Notes under the pieces: model-generated | What the model was told of the DNA's origin: nothing | Databases searched by the model: none | The model's input: the letters and a program-made list of their open reading frames with translations, nothing else | Made by a program: the position numbers and the translations under genes | Shown here: one piece after another, positions 25,674 through 33,851 of the stretch | How positions within the stretch are numbered: the stretch's first letter is position 1 | How the letters are laid out: every line of letters starts with the position of its first letter | Origin: Nocardia wallacei | GTDB lineage: Bacteria; Actinomycetota; Actinomycetes; Mycobacteriales; Mycobacteriaceae | Assembly (NCBI RefSeq): GCF_029869545.1 | Contig: NZ_JARWQD010000096.1 | Span: forward strand, 1 to 44,618 | Length of the DNA: 44,618 bases | Reading direction: 5' to 3'

Positions 25674-26702
25674 TCAGCGCCAGGAGTTCAGGACGCGGTC
25701 GACGGTGGGGCGGATCTCGGCCCGGGCGTCGGCGCGGGGGACGCCCTCCATCAGGAGGCGGTCGTACCCGGTGTCGAGGTGACGCACCGAGGCGATGACG
25801 GCGAGCGTGATGGCCTCGGCGTCGAGCACCTTGGCGGCGGCGGTGCGCCCGACCCGGCCGCTGCCCCGCACCGACGCGTGCACCGCGATCTCGGTGGCCC
25901 GCTCGGCCGGGCAGCGGGGGAACAGCCGCCGGATCTCCGCGGCCATCAGCGCCTGGAATTCGACGTCCTGTTCGGCCCGCCGCACGCGGTCGCGCTCGCG
26001 GCGGCGCAGCCGTGCCTCCTCATCGGCCAGGCACTGCTCCTCGGCCCGGGCCAGGGCCCGCTCCTCGACGAGGATGCCTTGGCGCTCATAGCGTTTGCGG
26101 CGCGGATTGAAGCGGACGACCACGGCGGCCAGCACGCTCTCCTTCTTGGCGCGTCGGCTCAGAGCGGCGTCTCCGGCGGGCAGGAATTCCAGATGGTCCA
26201 GATCGGCACAGGTCAGACAGAGTGCCCCGGTACCGGACATGATCAGATACGGCCCGGTCTCCGCGCATTCGGCGCAGGTCCACGGTTCCTGCGCCGCGAC
26301 GACCGTCAGATCGGGCGCCTTGTTCTGCCGCCGCTCCAGCTGCGCCCGGCGCGCGGGTGTGAGATCGGGTGCGAGCCAATGCATCCGGAACGCCGAATCG
26401 TCGCCCGACTCGAGGAATCGAAGCGCCTGCCGGTCGCGGCTCCCGGACAGATAGGCCGCCTCGCTGGGGGCCAGTCCCTGCTCGTGCGCCCAGTCCCGCA
26501 GGATGCCGACCGCATCGCCGAGCCGCTGCCCGTCCACCGCGGCCGCCTGCTCGAGCGCGTCGATCCGCCCCTGCCGCCACCGATCCACATGGCTCGAACG
26601 CAGCCATCCCACACCCGTGAACACATCGATCGCACTGACGTACTTCTGCCTGGCCAGCGCCGCTTCCGCGGCCTCGACCACCCGGCGCCGGAGTTTGGAC
26701 AC
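25674..26702 (-). CDS. DUF2293-domain protein
   Basis: About 342 residues. The C-terminal 100 residues (IRRLFPRCPAERATEIAVHASVRGSGRVGRTAAA...AVIASVRHLDTGYDRLLMEG) are a clear DUF2293 domain. The middle part has a two-CxxC zinc-ribbon-like element (CAECAET...CLTCADL), an arginine-rich basic coiled region (RLRRRERDRVRRAEQD) and RFNPRRKRYERQGILVE. The mixture of zinc ribbon and basic helix suggests nucleic-acid binding, but that is inference. The GTG at 26702 (VSKLRRRVVEAAEAALARQ) was chosen to match the family N-terminus; an ATG at 26729 adds nine residues. Confidence 0.78.
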   Translation of the reverse strand: MSKLRRRVVEAAEAALARQKYVSAIDVFTGVGWLRSSHVDRWRQGRIDALEQAAAVDGQRLGDAVGILRDWAHEQGLAPSEAAYLSGSRDRQALRFLESGDDSAFRMHWLAPDLTPARRAQLERRQNKAPDLTVVAAQEPWTCAECAETGPYLIMSGTGALCLTCADLDHLEFLPAGDAALSRRAKKESVLAAVVVRFNPRRKRYERQGILVEERALARAEEQCLADEEARLRRRERDRVRRAEQDVEFQALMAAEIRRLFPRCPAERATEIAVHASVRGSGRVGRTAAAKVLDAEAITLAVIASVRHLDTGYDRLLMEGVPRADARAEIRPTVDRVLNSWR

Positions 26703-26853
26703 GTCGCCCGACCTTACCGGCAGGAGCATGAGCGTCGTTCGCAAGTAGCATCGGGACCGGGCGGGACTCCCGGGTTTTCCCGGATGTTCGGGGTGGAGGC
26801 GATCGATAAGGTGAGGTCTCGCATGTGATTTCAGTCGTTGCCCGGGAGTGCCC

Positions 26854-28194
26854 ATGTCGGTCGATGTGATCGCCGAACCCGCACAGCAGGATTCGGCCAC
26901 ACCCCGGATGGTGTACTGGCCCGTCGCCGTCCGGGTTCTGTTCCGGTTCTTCTTCAGCTACATCGTGCTGTTCTATGTCGCCACCGCGCTCGTGATCACC
27001 TCGCTGGCCGGATGGGCGGGGCGGTTCATTCCCGAGGCGGTTCTCACCGCACCGGGCCGCGCGCTGGACCCGCTCGTGCGCTGGGTGGGCACGCACGTGT
27101 TCGGCACCACCATCGCGCCCGAAACCGTCACGGGCAGCGGCGATACCGCGGCGACCTGGGTGCTGGCGGCGTGCCTGCTGGCGATCGCGGCCGTGATCAC
27201 CCTGATCTGGTCGATTCTCGACCGGCGGCGTCCGGCCTATCCGTCCCTGCACACCGGCCTGCGGCTGATGATCCGATTCGGGCTGGCGGCCACGATGTTC
27301 GTCTACGGCTTCGCCAAGGTGTTCCCGACACAGATGACGCTCGGACTGTTCCGGTACGTGGAGCGGTTCGGCGATATGAGCCCCATGGGTGTGCTGTGGT
27401 CGCAGGTGGGTGCCTCGCCACAGTATGAGATCGCCCTCGGTTCGGCCGAGGTGCTGGCCGGGGTGCTGCTGATCCTGCCCTGGACGGCGACCGCGGGCGC
27501 GCTGCTCGCCCTGGTGGACATGGCGCAGGTGCTGCTGCTGAACCTGACCTTCGACGTGCCGGTGAAACTGTTCGCATTCCACCTGCTGCTGCAGAGCGCC
27601 GTCCTGCTGGCACCGGAGGCGCGGCGCCTGACACGGGCGCTGCTGGGCCGCGCCGCGCCCGCCGCGACACCCCCGGCGCGGTGGAGCACCACGCGCACGG
27701 CGGTCATCGTCCAAGTGGCCCTCGGCGCCTGGGTCCTGGGCGGAGCGGTGCAGCAGGGATGGGCGAATTGGCATGACTCCCAACGCCTGTCGCCGCTCCA
27801 CGGGATCTGGGAGGTCACCGAGTTCACCGCGGCCGGGCAGCTGCGCCCGCCCCTGACCACCGATGCCGAGCGGCCGCGCCACATCGTGTTCGACCGGGTC
27901 TTCGACCGGCCCACCGGTCCCTCCACCGATACGGTGATACAGGGCATGGACGATCGGATCAGCCGGATGTCGGCGATCATCGACACCGGACGGAACCGGA
28001 TGGAGCTGGCACAGGGAGCCGGAAAACCGTACGGGGCCTTGACCTTCGAACGCCCGGGGCCCGATCGGATGGTCCTCGAGGGCACCCTGCGGGACCAGCC
28101 GGTGCGCATCGTCGCACACCGGATCGACGAGACGGCCTTCACGCTGCCCAGCCGCGGCTTCCACTGGGTGCAGGAGTTCCCCTACAACCGGTGA
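26854..28194 (+). CDS. DoxX-like membrane protein with a C-terminal soluble domain, copy 1
   Basis: 446 residues. The N-terminal two thirds carry about seven hydrophobic helices, including a DoxX-like unit (LMIRFGLAATMFVYGFAKVFPTQM, then EIALGSAEVLAGVLLILPWTATAGALLALVDMAQVLLLNL). After a last helix near 290-310, the final 130 residues form a beta-rich domain starting HGIWEVTEFTAAGQLRPPL and ending GFHWVQEFP, resembling a small lipocalin-like barrel. GGGAG lies just before the ATG. The gene at 30890 is a paralogue along its whole length. Function is unknown; DoxX relatives are linked to redox membrane complexes, but no catalytic residue is visible. Confidence 0.75.
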   Translation: MSVDVIAEPAQQDSATPRMVYWPVAVRVLFRFFFSYIVLFYVATALVITSLAGWAGRFIPEAVLTAPGRALDPLVRWVGTHVFGTTIAPETVTGSGDTAATWVLAACLLAIAAVITLIWSILDRRRPAYPSLHTGLRLMIRFGLAATMFVYGFAKVFPTQMTLGLFRYVERFGDMSPMGVLWSQVGASPQYEIALGSAEVLAGVLLILPWTATAGALLALVDMAQVLLLNLTFDVPVKLFAFHLLLQSAVLLAPEARRLTRALLGRAAPAATPPARWSTTRTAVIVQVALGAWVLGGAVQQGWANWHDSQRLSPLHGIWEVTEFTAAGQLRPPLTTDAERPRHIVFDRVFDRPTGPSTDTVIQGMDDRISRMSAIIDTGRNRMELAQGAGKPYGALTFERPGPDRMVLEGTLRDQPVRIVAHRIDETAFTLPSRGFHWVQEFPYNR

Positions 28195-28199
28195 ATCCG

Positions 28200-29297
28200 C
28201 TAGGGCGCCACCGCGGTCCAGTCGGCGAAGCCGGTGGGGTCGTGGCGGCCCAGGCTGGCATGTTCGAACAGGCCCCAGCCCTCGGCGCCATTGCAGCGGG
28301 CCTGCGCGACGTGGTCGATGACGCCCCACGGGATGCGTGCGGCGACGGCCGGATCGGTGAGATCGTAGGCGACACTGGACGACCAGCCCGCGCCCTTCCA
28401 CTGGCCGTGCCCCCAGTCCGGATCCCCGCCGTAACCGCAGCCGATATGCAGCGCCATGAACGTGTGCGGCGTGATCTCCACCTCGAGCGGCTTACCGTCG
28501 GGCGTCGTCAGATCCAGCCGTGCGGCAACGGGAAGCCTTGTGCCGGAACAGTATTCGATGTGCACCCGGGGCCAGCCGAGCTGCTCCACCCGCCCGTCCG
28601 GCCACACCCGCACCGCATCGTTGAGGGTGCGGAAGCCGTCCGGATTCTCCTGCATGATCACCACGATCGCGAAGTCGTCGAACCGCAGCGGCACATACAT
28701 CCACCAGAACCCGCCCGGCCCTTCGGCATTGGCGCGACCGGCGGGTTCGGTCTCGCCGACGGGACGGATGCCCCAGGAGCGGTCGCGGGTGCCGGTCCAC
28801 ACCCGCGGGTCGACGGCGATATCGGTCCCGTCCAGGCTCAGCATGCCCGACCACGACCCGACCTGGGCGAACCGCGAGGCGTCGATGATCGGCCGGTTCC
28901 CGGCGAGAATCAGATGCGGCTGCTCCTGCACCGCCGGGAACGCGCCGGTCCAGGTGAGGTCGAAGCCGAGATCGTCGTGCTCGCAGACGATCCGGATGCG
29001 CTGCAGCGGCTCCAGCACCTCGATCCGATAGCCGCCGACCCGCTGGTCCAGACCGCGCTCGCCCAGCGCGTCGGAGAAGCGCACCGCGCGCTGGGTGTCG
29101 CCGCGGCGGACCGCGGCGTAGGCGTCGACGACCCCCAGATTCGGGTACACGCCCATGCCGGTGATCAGCAGCGTGCCACCGGCACGATCGTGCGCGTTGA
29201 AATAGCTGCGGTCGTAGAAGTTCCGGTCGCTACCGGCCACCCGGGCCATCGACAGCGGCGTCTGGTGGATGGGGTACTCGTCCAAGGGGACAGGCAT
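28200..29297 (-). CDS. Uncharacterised conserved protein paired with an APH-type phosphotransferase
   Basis: 365 residues with no signal peptide or membrane helix. The composition is beta-rich and Trp/Gly-rich: RNFYDRSYFNAHDR, GTLLITGMGVYPNLGVVDAYA, a central TDIAVDPRVWTGTRDRSWGIRPVGE, GGFWWMYVPLRFDDFAIVVIMQENPDG, and ITPHTFMALHIGCGYGGDPDWGHG. The layout resembles the two-barrel AttH/hydroxyneurosporene-synthase-like fold, though I cannot confirm this. AGGA precedes the ATG. The gene starts 23 bp after the phosphotransferase stop, so they form an operon. Such pairs occur in actinomycete lipid or steroid gene neighbourhoods, which would suit the KstR-like box upstream. Confidence 0.7.
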   Translation of the reverse strand: MPVPLDEYPIHQTPLSMARVAGSDRNFYDRSYFNAHDRAGGTLLITGMGVYPNLGVVDAYAAVRRGDTQRAVRFSDALGERGLDQRVGGYRIEVLEPLQRIRIVCEHDDLGFDLTWTGAFPAVQEQPHLILAGNRPIIDASRFAQVGSWSGMLSLDGTDIAVDPRVWTGTRDRSWGIRPVGETEPAGRANAEGPGGFWWMYVPLRFDDFAIVVIMQENPDGFRTLNDAVRVWPDGRVEQLGWPRVHIEYCSGTRLPVAARLDLTTPDGKPLEVEITPHTFMALHIGCGYGGDPDWGHGQWKGAGWSSSVAYDLTDPAVAARIPWGVIDHVAQARCNGAEGWGLFEHASLGRHDPTGFADWTAVAP

Positions 29298-29320
29298 GTT
29301 CGAATCCTGTTCGTAGCGGG

Positions 29321-30457
29321 TCAATCCCAGGTGTATGTTCCGGCGAGCAGGGCCTCCAGGCTCGTCCGGTGCATGACGTAGTCGTCGCGGTCGGCGGTGT
29401 CGGTGTCCTCGCCGAAGTGGATCATCCGGCGCTTCACCCGCGCCATCACGATGCCGTGCCGCAGCGCCGCGTACACCAGATACCAATCCAGTTCGCGCAC
29501 CGTGTATCCGGTGATCCGCCGGTAATGGTCCACCACATCGTCGCGGCGCAGGTAGTCCGGCAGGCCGGGCTGGTCGAATCGGGTGGCGATGTCCTGGAAG
29601 AAGCGGTGGATGAAGATGATCCACGCGATATCGAGTTCGCGCGGGCCCAAAGCCGCCATCTCCCAGTCGAGAACGGCGGCGGGCTCGAATCCCCGATAGA
29701 TCACATTGCCGGGCCGCGCGTCGCCCCAGCTGAGCACGTCCGGGCCCGGATCGGCGGGCCAGTGCTCCTCGAGCCACTCGAAGGCCCGCTCCAGCAGCGG
29801 AATCCGGTATCCGTCGTCGGCCAGCGCCCACCGGTACCAGGCCCGCTGCGCGTCGACGTGGCGGCGCAGCGCCGAACCCTCGCCGTCGAGCATCGGGAAT
29901 TTCGCGGCCGGATCGGGCAGGGCGTGGATCTTCGCGATGATGTCGACGGTGTTGCGGGTCAGCCGCAGCCGTTGCTCGGCCGTGGCGTCGAACAGCCAGC
30001 CGACGAACACGTAGGGCGGATTGTCCTCGGGGATACGGCCGTCCACCCGCCGCATCACGAAAAACGGTGTGCCCAGCACCGATTCGTCGGTCTCCAGCCA
30101 GCACAGCGGCGGCACCGGCACGTCGGTGTGCTCGGCCACCCCGGCCATCACCGCGTACTGCGTCTCGAGGTCGTAGGTCTCGAATACCGGGAACGACCCG
30201 GCCTCGGGTGCCATGCGCGCCACATAGGAGCCGCCTCCCGCCCGCCCGTCGACCTGCCATGCGGCATCGAACAGCACCGAGGAACTCGACATGCCACCGG
30301 CCTGCGGGCGAGTCAGGTTGGTGATCTTGGGCGGACCGTCGCAGTCCAGGCGGGCCGCCAGCCAGCGGGTGAGCCGCTCGGCGAGGTCGTCCAGATCGCG
30401 GGCGCTGGTGGTCAGCTGCCGGCGCTGTCCGGGATCGGGTTCGGGATCGGCCGCCAT
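29321..30457 (-). CDS. Aminoglycoside-phosphotransferase-family (APH/ACAD10-like) kinase
   Basis: 378 residues. The phosphotransferase fold is complete: AGGMSSSSVLFDA as the P-loop-like segment, VARMAP with the ATP-binding lysine position occupied by arginine, FFVMRRVDGRIPED as the hinge, LSWGDARPGNVIYRG as the Brenner catalytic loop (Asp, and Asn five residues on), and AAVLDWEMAALGPRELDIAW as the metal-binding DxD-like loop. This subfamily is common next to acyl-CoA dehydrogenase genes, and antibiotic resistance is not implied. AGGAGG precedes the ATG with 7-nt spacing; a GTG lies directly before it. A KstR-like box lies about 83 bp upstream. Confidence 0.87.
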   Translation of the reverse strand: MAADPEPDPGQRRQLTTSARDLDDLAERLTRWLAARLDCDGPPKITNLTRPQAGGMSSSSVLFDAAWQVDGRAGGGSYVARMAPEAGSFPVFETYDLETQYAVMAGVAEHTDVPVPPLCWLETDESVLGTPFFVMRRVDGRIPEDNPPYVFVGWLFDATAEQRLRLTRNTVDIIAKIHALPDPAAKFPMLDGEGSALRRHVDAQRAWYRWALADDGYRIPLLERAFEWLEEHWPADPGPDVLSWGDARPGNVIYRGFEPAAVLDWEMAALGPRELDIAWIIFIHRFFQDIATRFDQPGLPDYLRRDDVVDHYRRITGYTVRELDWYLVYAALRHGIVMARVKRRMIHFGEDTDTADRDDYVMHRTSLEALLAGTYTWD

Positions 30458-30539
30458 CACCAGTCCTCCTGAGCAGTATGGAACAGCGTGCGCGCCAGTG
30501 TGTTCCGTGGCGCGGGTTCGCGGCGCGCGGTGAGTGAAA

Positions 30540-30553
30540 TGTAACGCGTTCTA
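30540..30553. promoter_or_regulatory. KstR-type operator-like box
   Basis: TGTAACGCGTTCTA fits TNNAACNNGTTNNA, the consensus published for the cholesterol-catabolism repressor KstR, at all eight fixed positions. It lies upstream of the phosphotransferase operon (minus strand), in a locally AT-rich patch suited to a promoter. Confidence 0.5.
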
Positions 30554-30640
30554 ATCAGTGTGGGAGCCGAATCCGGCGGCGAATGCCCCCAGTTCCGGTC
30601 ACCGGGACCCCCGATTGCCCTACCAGCGGGTGACGCGAGC

Positions 30641-30658
30641 CCCGTACCGAGGTAGGGG
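30641..30658. promoter_or_regulatory. Inverted repeat, LuxR/NarL-type box candidate
   Basis: CCCGTACC-GA-GGTAGGGG: arms pair at seven of eight positions around the core TACCGAGGTA. A site of this form upstream of a -10 box suits a LuxR/NarL-class activator; the binding protein is unknown. Confidence 0.4.
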
Positions 30659-30889
30659 GCGGCGGCCCGTGTCCCACCGTGCCCGGGTACGGCAAATCGG
30701 CCCGTAGCGGGAGGTGCGTTCCGGTCCCTCGTTCCTAGCGTCGGCTGTCGTGAGCGACGTGGGCGCCGCAGCGTGGATCAGTCCCGCGGCGTACGCGGGA
30801 TCCGGGTGTAACTCAGGGCCTTCCCGGAAGCGGTCGGCGTCGTTCGCTCCGTAGCTTCGGAATGCAAACTTCATCGAAAGGGGACGAGC

Positions 30890-32230
30890 GTGGGCGCAGT
30901 CGCAACGGCAACCACACCGCCGGCGGCGCAATCGGAGACCGGAGAGTCGTCACCGGCGGCCTGGAATCCGTCGACCCGGATCGTGTTCCGGTTCTGCTTC
31001 CTGTACTTCGGGCTGTTCAGCCTGCTGTATCCGCAGCTGATCACGGCGTTCCTCGGCTGGTTCACCTCCTGGCTGCCGCGCGACGCGGTGCTGTGGCAGG
31101 TACGCCTCCTCGAGCCCGTCTACGCCTGGGTGGGTCGCACGGTCTTCGGGGCCGACGTCGAACTGCGCTTCAACGGCAGCGGTGACCAGGGCGTGCTGTG
31201 GGTGCTGGTGTTCTGCGTGCTGGTGCTCGCGGTCGCCGGGACGCTGGTGTGGACGCTGCTGGATCGGCGCCGCACGCAGTACCGGGCGCTGGCCGGGTGG
31301 TTTCTGCTGTTCATCCGGCTGTGCGTGGCCGGGCAGATGCTGAACTACGGTTTCGGCAAGCTGATTCCGTCCCAGATGCCGGAGCCGGCGCTGACCACCC
31401 TGCTGGAGCCGTTCGGCAACCTCAGCCCGTTCGAGGTGCTGTGGAATCAGGTCGGAGTGTCGCCGCCGTACGAGATGCTGCTCGGCGCCGCGGAGGTGGT
31501 GGCGGCGATTCTGCTGTTCATCCCGCGCACCGCCCTCGCGGGTGCGATGCTGACCCTGATCAGCACGGCGCAGATCTTCGTGCTGAACATGACCTTCGGG
31601 GTGCCGGTGAAGATCCTGGCCGGGCATCTGCTGCTGATGTCGCTGGTGCTGCTGGCGCCCGAGGCGCGGCGGCTGGCCGATGTGCTGGTGTTCGACCGGA
31701 CGGCCGGGCCCTCGACGACGCCGTATCCGTTCCATACGCGGCGCTCGCGCCTGATCGCGGCCGCCGCGCAGATCGCGCTCGGCATCTGGGTGGCCGTGGA
31801 GATGATCCACGTCGGCTGGGGCTTCTGGAAGGAAGGCGGCCCCGATCGTCCGAAGCCGCCGCTGTACGGCATCTGGTCGGTGTCGGAATTCGTCCGCGAC
31901 GGGCAGGCGGTGCCGCCGCTGCTCACCGACGAAACACGCTGGCGCACGGTCGTCTTCGACTTCCCCGGGCAGGTGTCCTACCAGCGGATGGGCGGCGAGT
32001 TGGTGACCGTCCCCGGCACCGTCGACGCCGCCACGCGTCGGATCGAACTCACCGACGGCACCGTGCCCACGGCCGCGCTGACCTTCGAGCAGCCCGCGCC
32101 GGATGCGGTGACGCTGACCGGCGAGCTGGAGGGCCACCCGGTGACGATGACGCTGCGGCGGGTGGATCCGGACAGTCTTCCGTTGCGCAGCACCGGATTC
32201 CACTGGGTGCAGGACGAGCCCATCGGATAG
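30890..32230 (+). CDS. DoxX-like membrane protein with a C-terminal soluble domain, copy 2
   Basis: 446 residues, paralogous to the gene at 26854 and of the same length. Shared landmarks: the first helix after RIVFRFCFLYFGLFSLL, GDQGVLWVLVFCVLVLAVAGTLVWTLLDRRR, MLNYGFGKLIPSQMPEP, NLSPFEVLWNQVGVSPPYEMLLGAAEV, VLNMTFGVPVKILAGHLLL, LLAPEARRL, then after the last helix YGIWSVSEFVRDGQAVPPLL and the ending GFHWVQDEP. AAAGGGGA precedes the GTG. Unlike copy 1 it has a long leader with possible regulatory repeats. Function unknown. Confidence 0.78.
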   Translation: MGAVATATTPPAAQSETGESSPAAWNPSTRIVFRFCFLYFGLFSLLYPQLITAFLGWFTSWLPRDAVLWQVRLLEPVYAWVGRTVFGADVELRFNGSGDQGVLWVLVFCVLVLAVAGTLVWTLLDRRRTQYRALAGWFLLFIRLCVAGQMLNYGFGKLIPSQMPEPALTTLLEPFGNLSPFEVLWNQVGVSPPYEMLLGAAEVVAAILLFIPRTALAGAMLTLISTAQIFVLNMTFGVPVKILAGHLLLMSLVLLAPEARRLADVLVFDRTAGPSTTPYPFHTRRSRLIAAAAQIALGIWVAVEMIHVGWGFWKEGGPDRPKPPLYGIWSVSEFVRDGQAVPPLLTDETRWRTVVFDFPGQVSYQRMGGELVTVPGTVDAATRRIELTDGTVPTAALTFEQPAPDAVTLTGELEGHPVTMTLRRVDPDSLPLRSTGFHWVQDEPIG

Positions 32231-32232
32231 TG

Positions 32233-32257
32233 CCACCCGGCCCCACGCACCGGGTGG
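32233..32257. terminator. Stem-loop between converging genes
   Basis: A perfect 8-bp stem, CCACCCGG (32233-32240) and CCGGGTGG (32250-32257), with a 9-nt loop, directly after the DoxX-like gene stop. There is no U-tract, as usual in actinobacteria. Confidence 0.55.
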
Positions 32258-32320
32258 GGCGTCGGCCTGCCGACCCGGGGCACTGCGCCGCGGGATCCAT
32301 GGGGTCGGCCGTTGGCCCGT

Positions 32321-33289
32321 CTACCGGGATGCGGAACCGATCTGGTTGGCCCAGTTCGGATTCGGTGCGTAGAACTCGCCCGATCCGGGGGTGAAGGCCG
32401 CCTGTGCGGCCTCGCTGTTCTGGAGGTGTGCCATGAGCCAGGCCGTGGGGTAACCGAGGTAGCCGTACACGCCCGTGGTGCAGGGGACCGAGGCGCGGGC
32501 GCAGTCCGGCTGGCCCTGCGGGTCATTGTGATTCGCGCGGACCAGCGTGCCCCACGCCTTGGTCACCGCGGCGGGCACGGCGTCGTAGTAGGCCCGATTC
32601 GATTGCAGCCCTTGCGGTTGCCACGGCGGTTGATTCGACGGGGAGATCAACGCATCGTCGGCGCCGTTGACGAACAGCACCGAGCCGGACGTCAGCTTCC
32701 GGACGTCGGCGCAGCTGATGAGATTTCCGCTGCAGAACGATTCCGCCGGAATCTCCATCGGCACAGCGGTTTTGATCATTCCGCCCGAGCCTGCCATCGC
32801 GTTGATCGCCCCGGAGGCGCCCTGGGAATGCCCCACCGCACCGACCGCGTCGGGATCGAGCCGGTCGTGGAAGACGCTGGACGGTTCGCGCGACGCATCG
32901 ATCAAATACCGTGCCGCCCCGGCGATGTCGGCACCCGATCCGGTGGTGCGATTCTCGGCCGCGATCACCACGAAGCCCCACGACGCCAGGTGTTCCAGCA
33001 GGTAGGCGTATTGGCGGGGGACCGCGTTGGTGCCGTCGCCCCAGGTGATGATCGGATGGCGGACGCCGCGGGCGCCCAGGTCCGTCGGATACCAGATGTC
33101 GTAGGCGGCGCCCGTGGAGTCGCAGCAGCCGAATCCGGCCTGCGCGGTCACCTCCCACGGGCCGCGCTGCGAGAACGCCGCCTCGATCGCGCCGGTGGGG
33201 CGAAAGGGTGTGTCGGCCTGCGCGGTCGCCGCCCCGGCCAGCAGGAATACGGTCAGCACCGTCAGGATCCGGAAGACGACTCGTCGCAT
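32321..33289 (-). CDS. Secreted alpha/beta hydrolase (chlorophyllase/dienelactone-hydrolase-like)
   Basis: 322 residues. The signal peptide is MRRVVFRILTVLTVFLLAGAATAQA. The mature part has AAYDIWYPTDLGARGVRHPIITWGDGT as the oxyanion region, SWGFVVIAAENRTTGSG, the nucleophile serine in GAVGHSQGASGA, a probable acid residue in FVNGADDALI and a probable catalytic histidine in VRANHNDPQG. Several cysteines (GFGCCDS, SFCSGNLISCADV, DCARASVPCTTG) could form disulfides, as expected outside the cell. The fold resembles poly-ester and cutinase-like hydrolases of actinomycetes; the substrate is unknown. The start at 33289 is chosen because the signal peptide begins there; the longer open frame is not plausible. 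Confidence 0.85.
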   Translation of the reverse strand: MRRVVFRILTVLTVFLLAGAATAQADTPFRPTGAIEAAFSQRGPWEVTAQAGFGCCDSTGAAYDIWYPTDLGARGVRHPIITWGDGTNAVPRQYAYLLEHLASWGFVVIAAENRTTGSGADIAGAARYLIDASREPSSVFHDRLDPDAVGAVGHSQGASGAINAMAGSGGMIKTAVPMEIPAESFCSGNLISCADVRKLTSGSVLFVNGADDALISPSNQPPWQPQGLQSNRAYYDAVPAAVTKAWGTLVRANHNDPQGQPDCARASVPCTTGVYGYLGYPTAWLMAHLQNSEAAQAAFTPGSGEFYAPNPNWANQIGSASR

Positions 33290-33371
33290 ATCCGGAGCAT
33301 AGGAGCACACCGGCGGGTTTCGGGTGGCGCCGGGCGGAATACCCGCGGCGCGTACCGGGTTCGCACGTGAT

Positions 33372-33779
33372 GTGACAGCCGAACTTTCCGATGACCTGAA
33401 GAAGTACCTGGACAACGCCAAGGTCTTCGCCACGATGGCCACCATCGGCCGCGACGGCCAGCCGCATCTGACCGTCAACTGGATCGAGCGCGACGGCGAC
33501 GATCTGCTGTACTCCACCACCGTGGCGCGCCAGCAATACAAGAATCTCGTGCGCGACCCGCGGATCTCCGTGATGATCAATCCGCCGGACACGCCCTACG
33601 CCTACGCCCAGATCCGCGGTACCGTCACCCTCACCCCCGACCCGGACCGGGAACTGCCCGACCGCCTGGCCCAGAAATACACCGGCAAGCGCTACGCCGA
33701 CTTCAACCCGGCCTCGATCAACGACGCCGACCGAGTCATCGTCCGCATCACCCCCACCAAGGTCCTCGGGCACCTGTAA
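33372..33779 (+). CDS. Rv1155-type F420/FMN-binding split-barrel protein
   Basis: 135 residues. The pattern LDNAKVFATMATIGRDGQPHLTVNWIERDGDDLLYSTTVARQQYKNLVRDPRISVMINPPDTPYAYAQIRGTVTL is that of the PPOX-class proteins known in mycobacteria to bind coenzyme F420 (TIGR03618-like), and the C-terminus RVIVRITPTKVLGHL fits. It probably reduces or oxidises a small substrate with F420. The start is a GTG at 33372 in frame with the family N-terminus (VTAELSDDLKKYL). It lies 73 bp before the siroheme synthase gene. Confidence 0.85.
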   Translation: MTAELSDDLKKYLDNAKVFATMATIGRDGQPHLTVNWIERDGDDLLYSTTVARQQYKNLVRDPRISVMINPPDTPYAYAQIRGTVTLTPDPDRELPDRLAQKYTGKRYADFNPASINDADRVIVRITPTKVLGHL

Positions 33780-33837
33780 GTCCGGTGAGGTCCATATCGG
33801 TTGTGCGGGTGCGTGCCGGGGCCGTCGGCGCAGGCCG

Positions 33838-33843
33838 TAGGCT
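33838..33843 (+). promoter_or_regulatory. -10 box of the siroheme synthase gene
   Basis: TAGGCT lies 8 nt before the GTG at 33852, so the transcript would be leaderless or nearly so. No ribosome binding site is present. Confidence 0.4.
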
Positions 33844-33851
33844 CGAACCTT

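Larger units (their letters stand above)
30458..30889. other. 432-bp intergenic region between divergent genes
   Basis: It holds the KstR-like box (30540-30553), an inverted repeat at 30641-30658, spaced TACGG (30688-30692) and CCGTA (30702-30706) half-sites, a probable -10 box TAGCGT (30733-30738), and a leader of about 145 nt with a 7-bp hairpin TCCCGCG/CGCGGGA at 30782-30800. No convincing small gene is present. Confidence 0.5.

Noticed and set aside
26086..28401. Minus-strand open frame of 771 codons over the DoxX-like gene
   Set aside because: The translation is a low-complexity Arg/Gln/His/Gly shadow; the plus strand encodes the membrane protein.
29321..30457. Aminoglycoside resistance gene
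   Set aside because: The protein belongs to the broad APH-fold family with an arginine at the usual lysine position and pairs with a non-resistance gene; resistance is not supported.
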